64,000 nt of DNA from assembly GCA_025201345.1 (NCBI GenBank), contig JAIXMG010000003.1, forward strand, positions 1,550,001 through 1,614,000, in the 5' to 3' direction. Positions 60,201-64,000 of this stretch are shown in pieces. This DNA is from Thamnidium elegans. Lineage: Eukaryota > Mucoromycota > Mucoromycetes > Mucorales > Mucoraceae. The translations under genes were made by a program, and so were the position numbers. The notes under the pieces are model-generated. The model worked only from the letters and a program-made list of their open reading frames with translations, was not told where the DNA came from and searched no databases. How positions within the stretch are numbered: the stretch's first letter is position 1; every line of letters starts with the position of its first letter.

Positions 60201-60968
60201 TGAGAAGGTGATCATCTTCTAGACTATACAAATAGCATCCATTGTTACAAACGTCGTAAGATCTTGTCATCTGTAACGGTATAACATTCTTGACAAGGCT
60301 GGCACAGGCTTCATTGCTCAAGAGTTTGCTAGTAGTAGAGTCTGAATCAATATACAAGGTAATTTTTTTTTTAAAAAAAAAACTATTAGTCTCTAATAGG
60401 ATCAATATAATAGTCTCAATTAATATATTTACCCAAGCTTTCGTCAGCAAGCATCATGTTGATTAAATGTCTCATTGCTCTTGAACCTTCTCGGCTGATG
60501 TTGTATGTATCACATACTTCTTCAAACATCACACTATATTTTTCGATATTGGTGAATGCAAATTTGGGAATATTCAATTTATATTCAATATCATCATCAG
60601 CTTGCTCAAGATCTTCGAGTAATTCATTGTCAACTTCAGAAGAAGAAAAGGAGTCAGCAAGTAAACACTCAGAGTCAAATGGTTCTGTTATATAGATGGT
60701 TTAGTAAGTAAGACTATGGATATTTTATAGAATTTACGTGTCATTATCATTAATATTTACCTTCGTTTTCTAAGAAATCACCAGTAGTTTCTGGCTCATC
60801 ATTGAAATCCATGTACTCGCTGTAGTCATACTCACTTTCAGAATTATTTGCAACTGGGGGATTAATAATTGAAAGGGATCTGGCCTGTTGGACAAGGAGC
60901 TGGCGAACATAATTGATACTGTTGCTGGATACACGTGTACGCTTGTTGGGATTATAAGTATAAGACAT
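51201..60968 (-). CDS. TNP2-like CACTA transposase, eight exons, one intron hosting element B
   Basis: Exons by eye (minus): 60968-60761, 60684-60433, 60341-59858, 59781-59553, 59468-59333, 59265-58787, 52313-51639 and 51573-51201. Motifs of the TNP2/Transposase_21 group: RSYDVCNNGCYLY with CPVC zinc pair, KIDVDGF (first catalytic Asp), FQIGILPGKSK, then HIPHIIEQCSSLRNISVRSMER in the part after the big intron. The CACTA transposase binds subterminal repeats and cuts at the CACTA ends. Seven of the eight exons add up in phase; exon 4 carries one base too many in the run GGAAAAG near 59759-59764, so the gene has a 1-bp frameshift or an unusual junction there. Intron 6 is 6473 bp because it contains element B. 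Confidence 0.82.
52384..52785 (-). repeat. 3' LTR of retroelement B
   Basis: A 402-bp repeat that begins TG and ends CA, apparently identical to 58380-58781. It is flanked outside by CTCAC (52379-52383), half of the 5-bp target duplication. The purine-rich GGCGGGGGATAA read on the minus strand next to it (about 52786-52797) is the expected polypurine tract. Confidence 0.95.
53219..55868 (-). CDS. pol: Pol of retroelement B: RT, RNase H, integrase, chromodomain
   Basis: Open for about 880 residues. RT blocks: LFTVLDLKSCF (first catalytic Asp), QFAKACFGISTLP, and YIDDITIG (the YXDD box). RNase H follows (STDASGYAIGGYVW..TNKRECLAIAY..LYTDHYSL). The integrase has an HHCC zinc domain (HHLLGHGG..CIICHSF) and the D,D35E core (YVDLFTRF region, LQTDRGLEF, NSNGTNEAY). 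Near the C-terminus is a chromodomain (YEVQSIVSHKG, then YLYRVRWKGYTTDDDTWEP) that targets chromoviruses to marked chromatin. The frame joins the upstream gag-PR-RT frame at about 55870, inside RT, by a 1-nt shift. Confidence 0.92.
55870..58320 (-). CDS. gag-pro: Gag-protease and first RT residues of retroelement B
   Basis: It starts at ATG 58320, sixty bases inside the 5' LTR. Gag capsid-like region (LPLCLPTEIRAWLSDF, then LLNLRMSQHQSIESFIDKFQ) is followed by a basic Ser-rich zone and a zinc-knuckle-like CFRCGVENWSPSHIC (CX2CX8HX2C spacing, not the standard CX2CX4HX4C). The retropepsin motif is YLDTGSNFSAIKPS. The frame continues into RT (ILFVKKRDDNGN, RVATDCRELN) and is then lost; beyond 55870 the correct RT continues one frame over. 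Gag and protease share one frame here, so no gag-pol frameshift signal is expected. Confidence 0.9.
58380..58781 (-). repeat. 5' LTR of retroelement B
   Basis: 402 bp, TG..CA, apparently identical to the 3' LTR. It carries the promoter for the minus-strand transcript. CTCAC flanks it at 58782-58786. The sequence just inside does not start with TGG, so a conventional tRNA-primed site is not obvious; a self-priming mechanism like that of Tf1-type chromoviruses is possible. Confidence 0.95.
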
Positions 60969-61201
60969 TTTAATAAGCTGTTTAATGGAATATTTTTATT
61001 TGAAATTAATGTAAGTTATTTCTTTTTTTTTCTGGGTACTTTTATACAAAAAAATAACTTGGCATTTTTTTTTTTTAAAAAAAAAGTGTTTTACGGTAGA
61101 TATTTTATCTTTGACAATTAATTTCAAAATACTTGTTTGAACCACTCCTTGCGCTTTGTTTTATTTTCCTGGAACTATCGGTGTAAATGAGGAGATATTT
61201 C

Positions 61202-61454
61202 TTACTTGGCATTAGCTTCAAAATAGTAGTAGGAACCAGTCATAGAGCTTCGTTTAATATTCTTGTGTAACCGAAAAGATGTTGTAGACAATAATTGAAC
61301 GCTAAATGGACACAAGAGCCAAAATGAAGAGATTATACCGATAACATAAAGTAAATGTACGTATATATAAAAAATATAAAGCATTAAAATGATACCAACA
61401 TGCTCCTAGACTAATACGATTGAATAGATGACTTGCTTTGAAAAATCTAGCCAT
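61202..61454 (-). CDS. Possible tiny spliced ORF between the two CACTA genes
   Basis: MARFFKASHLFNRISLGAC (from ATG 61454) can be joined through a GTATCA..TTTAG intron of about 110 bp to VQLLSTTSFRLHKNIKRSS and an end at 61202, giving about 52 residues. No family is recognised. It may be a real small gene, a captured host fragment, or chance. Confidence 0.25.
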
Positions 61455-61636
61455 TGGTTCCGCCCCTTTTTTTTTACTGTGATTTATTTCTTGCTTCTAC
61501 CTAAACGGGACGTTTGACAGAAAACTATTTTGGTTCCTCGTCAGGTAAATAATGGATTTAAAATTGTATTTAAAGGAACTTTTTTACTTTAGAAAAAAAA
61601 AACATTCTACTTTTATTTTAAAAACGCAAATATAAT

Positions 61637-62634
61637 ATGACTGACGGCAATGAATACCCTTTGGACTCTCTTCGGTTTTTACAAGAGTTTGACGTCAATC
61701 CCTCTCTTTCTGACTCTGTTAAACTTGACACTCTTATAGGGGAAGTACGAGAAATTAAGGTGATGTTATCTCAACTGTTGGCCTTGAATAGTAGAAACTC
61801 TTCTGGCTTCTCTTTTAATCCTGTTTCATTGGGTTCAGGTAATAATTTGGTTAAGGAAATAAATATTATTTTGCTTGGTTCTAACTACTGTTTGTTTATT
61901 TAGGATCTCGCTCTGTAAGTACAAGCCAGTTGCAAATCAACCCGTCTTCTTTTGAGATCTTCAATAGCCAAGAAAAGGTCGATGATATTGTAAGCAAGGC
62001 AAAAAGCAACCGTGGTAAACGTTGCTATGGTAAGAGTAATGTCTCTTTGAAAACTGGTGTAGCACCCAACAATGTGAAGAATCTGATCACAGCAATGTGT
62101 ACTCTTTGGCTGGAAAAGAAGAATGTTACGTACGGCATGGCTACGACCGAAGAAGATCATGAGGCACGACTTCAAGATGCAGTTGATCGATACGAAAAGA
62201 CAAATGTATTGGTCACTCTGTTTGTTCGTACGCACTTTGAGAACGCAAACCAAGGATTTCGATGGTCAGCCATGTCAAAGGGAGACAGGGAACGCATGGC
62301 GTTGGTTGTCGAGCACATTGTCTTGGAGACGCTCACCAACCAAGCCTGTCTTCCGTTGGATTGTGCAGAAGACAGCTGGGTAGCATGTTACTTGCTGTCT
62401 GTAGCTATTCGTAATGAAGGTTCAAGAAAGGCCGGAAGGAAATCAAACGTAAGCTATTTTATTACTTTTTTTTATTCGCATTATTAACTTTTTTTTTTTT
62501 GGATTGACATAATAGGTCGCTATTGAAGTCGACGAGTATTCAATCGCTGGTATGGTAGAAGAAATTGAATTACCACAGGTAAGTATTGATGGAGTCCATC
62601 AGGTGTTAGGCGAGAAGAGAAAAAGAGGTTAAAC
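61637..62634 (+). CDS. CACTA accessory gene (possible TNPA-like DNA-binding partner)
   Basis: Three exons are read: 61637-61838 (GTAATA donor), 61904-62448 (GTAAGC donor) and 62516-62634. The protein, about 288 residues, begins with an acidic coiled-coil-like segment (LDTLIGEVREIKVMLSQLL). A conserved-looking block follows: NNVKNLITAMCTLWLEKKN, RLQDAVDRYEKTNVLVTLFV, and GDRERMALVVEHIVLETL. I recognise no named domain. In other CACTA elements a second protein (TNPA) binds the subterminal repeats; the position, divergent from the transposase within the same element, suggests a similar role, but this is inference. A GTAAGT at 62581 could be another donor, which would change the last 17 codons. 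Confidence 0.65.
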
Positions 62635-63450
62635 CAATAGAATCTTTGCCTTTTTTTTCTTTTTTTTTTTTTTTTTTTTTTTTTTGTATAAATAGCTTGT
62701 TTTTTTCTTTATTTTACTTTTCTTTTCTTTTTTTATTTTACTTTTCCTTCCTTTTTTCTTTTTTTTTTTACAAATAAATAAAAGTTCTTTTTTTTTGAAC
62801 TTTGTGTACAATTGTTCCCAATCATGTTGTAATTCATCCCATTCTTCGAGATCAGGTAATGTTCTGTCAAGTATATAATTTATTTAGTTCTAACACTATT
62901 GTTTTTATTTTATAAAGCTTGTATTTCTACTACTACTCACTCTAAGGCTTTTTTTTTGCCTTTTGTAAAGCTAAATGGTAATTATATCACTTGATTCAAA
63001 CTTAATAGCTTATTCTAACTCTTTTTTTATTCAAGGCATTGTCTTATTCCGCCTGTGTATTCTCCTCTTATCTTACTGTGTGTTATTTATGTAATTATCA
63101 CTTGATTCAAACTTAATATTTTATTCTAACTCTTTCTTTTATTCAGGGTATTAGCTTCTTTCATGTGTGTATTATCCTCTTACTTTACTATACCCTAATT
63201 AATTCCTGTACATACTAGAAGATAATAGCAGACTATAATATAAACATATACCCTTACCCTTAATATACATAAATCCCACAAAAAACCATTTGTAAATAAT
63301 AAAAAATTTCGCTTTTTTTTATAATTCCTTATTTTCTATATATAAATGTATCTCAAAATGTGCTATCGATACCCTATTATTGAATAAATATTTTATGTAA
63401 TGACCTTTTAATGATCCAATAAGAGCTGTAATCTTTTTTTAAGGTTAAAC
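62635..63450. other. Noncoding AT-rich 3' part of the CACTA element
   Basis: Long T-rich blocks (62650-62790), then a loose tandem similarity: two segments about 110-120 bp apart (near 62990-63060 and 63100-63150) share ACTTGATTCAAACTTAATA and TTATTCTAACTCTTT. No gene. Confidence 0.5.
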
Positions 63451-63663
63451 TAGCGATATTGATAGCTGAATCAGTAATGATAAATTATTATCACTGATGA
63501 TAAATCAAGCACTGATGATAATTTATTATCAATAGTGATAAATCAAGCACTGATGATAGTCCCAATCATCAATGATAATCCTAATCATCAGTGATAAATC
63601 TTAATCATTGCTGATAAATTTATCATCAATGATAATTCAATCATCACTGATTAGCAGTGATGA
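63451..63663. repeat. CACTA subterminal repeat array
   Basis: About a dozen degenerate copies of a TGATGATAA / TTATCATCA core in both orientations (for example AATCAAGCACTGATGATAA twice at about 63500-63560). A sparser set lies inside the left end (50575-50640 and 50795-50835). CACTA transposition proteins bind such arrays. Confidence 0.8.
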
Positions 63664-63692
63664 TAAATTTATCATTTCTGCTCGCCTTAGTG
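63664..63692 (-). repeat. CACTA right terminal inverted repeat
   Basis: Inverse of the left terminus with three differences in 29 bp. It ends TTAGTG and is followed by the GTG target duplication at 63693-63695. Confidence 0.85.
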
Positions 63693-63695
63693 GTG

Positions 63696-64000
63696 ACTTG
63701 TCAAGTAGTTACTGACGTTGATGTACGAATTGGTGGTAAACGAAGAATAGAACATTTCTGTATTGATCCTTCTGAAACAGGGAAAGAGGTTTGCATTTTA
63801 GGTAGATCATGGATTGAAAACCATGATATCAGGTTAATAAAAAAGGGTAAAATCGTAATGGTCCCCACCAACGGAGGTAAAGATTATGTAGAAGTAGAAT
63901 GCATAGATGATGAAAAAGATTTCATTTCAAATGATGTTCCAATCTTTCAAGTCAGTGTCAGACGGGATGATAGTCATCTAGGAGAATCAAACGAAGAAGA
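63696..64000 (+). CDS. pol: Pol of retroelement A, continuation (second half of protease), partial
   Basis: The frame reads TCQVVTDVDVRIGGKRRIEH, then FCIDPSETGKEVCILGRSWI and onward, open to the window end. DVRIGGK and VCILGRSW are the flap-side and ILG strands of a retropepsin. Joined at the GTG duplication to the frame that ends at 50560, it continues without a shift. Confidence 0.82.

Larger units (their letters stand above)
50561..63692. mobile_element. CACTA (EnSpm) DNA transposon, 13.1 kb, inserted in retroelement A
   Basis: The ends are CACTATGGCGAG.. on the left and the inverse of CACTAAGGCGAG.. on the right. They are flanked by a 3-bp GTG duplication (50558-50560 and 63693-63695), all diagnostic of the CACTA superfamily. 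Inside are a minus-strand TNP2-type transposase (51201-60968, eight exons), a divergent plus-strand accessory gene (61637-62634), terminal arrays of ATCATCAGTGAT-like subterminal repeats, and a complete Ty3/gypsy element B in a transposase intron. Without element B it would be about 6.7 kb. Confidence 0.9.
48477..64000 (+). mobile_element. Ty3/gypsy retroelement A, interrupted by a CACTA transposon, runs off the window
   Basis: Left part 48477-50560 holds gag and the first part of pol. The right part 63696-64000 continues pol in the same frame once the CACTA insert and one copy of its GTG target duplication are removed. The first half of the aspartic protease (LDSGAAVSVMS) is left of the insert, and the second half (VCILGRSW, the ILG strand of retropepsins) is right of it. 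RT and later domains must lie beyond 64000. Confidence 0.85.

Noticed and set aside
63451..63663. CRISPR-like array
   Set aside because: The repeats are short, degenerate, in both orientations and without unique spacers. They are CACTA subterminal repeats.

Overview
The window reads as nuclear DNA of a filamentous early-diverging fungus, most likely a Mucoromycota (Mucorales-type) species. The evidence is AT-rich DNA, compact genes with many short GT..AG introns, T-tracts before acceptors, eukaryotic gene families, and transposable-element proteins of a kind I associate with this group. The species itself is inferred, not proven.

Positions 1-38250 are a gene-dense host region. In order: the 5' end of a COA8-like gene (minus), MMS19 (plus, many exons), PAPS reductase (minus), a DDHD-type phospholipase (plus), a Zn2Cys6 regulator (minus), a Rab5-type GTPase (minus), a PEBP-family protein (plus), eIF1/SUI1 (minus), a double-GATA-finger regulator (plus), a bHLH regulator (plus), a small spliced ORF (plus), a Myb plus C2H2 regulator with a long polyQ tract (plus), a CUL3-type cullin (minus), an NDUFAF8-like CHCH protein (plus), a two-RRM protein with a K/E/P/A repeat tail (plus), an unknown Cys-rich protein (minus) and a class II-like eIF4E (minus). 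Two divergent pairs (COA8/MMS19 and cullin/NDUFAF8) share short promoter regions. I saw five transcription factors but no operon-like functional cluster.

Positions 38450-48400 are accessory DNA. They hold a broken TnpB/Fanzor-like element with an internally inverted segment, an unknown spliced gene near 42 kb, a possible small Cys-containing peptide gene near 43.3 kb, diverged direct repeats, a 154-bp inverted-repeat pair, and a tRNA-Asp(GUC).

Positions 48477-64000 are a three-level nest of mobile elements. A Ty3/gypsy element A (gag, then pol in the -1 frame behind a GGGAAAA heptamer) is split inside its protease by a 13.1-kb CACTA (EnSpm) transposon with CACTA termini and a 3-bp GTG duplication. 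Inside one intron of the CACTA transposase gene sits a full-length chromodomain Ty3/gypsy element B, with 402-bp LTRs that look identical and a 5-bp duplication. It entered exactly at the intron's 5' splice site and rebuilds a GTGAGT donor. The CACTA element also carries a divergent spliced accessory gene. Most internal exon boundaries were placed by reading splice signals and frame by eye; they are predictions and may be off by a few bases.
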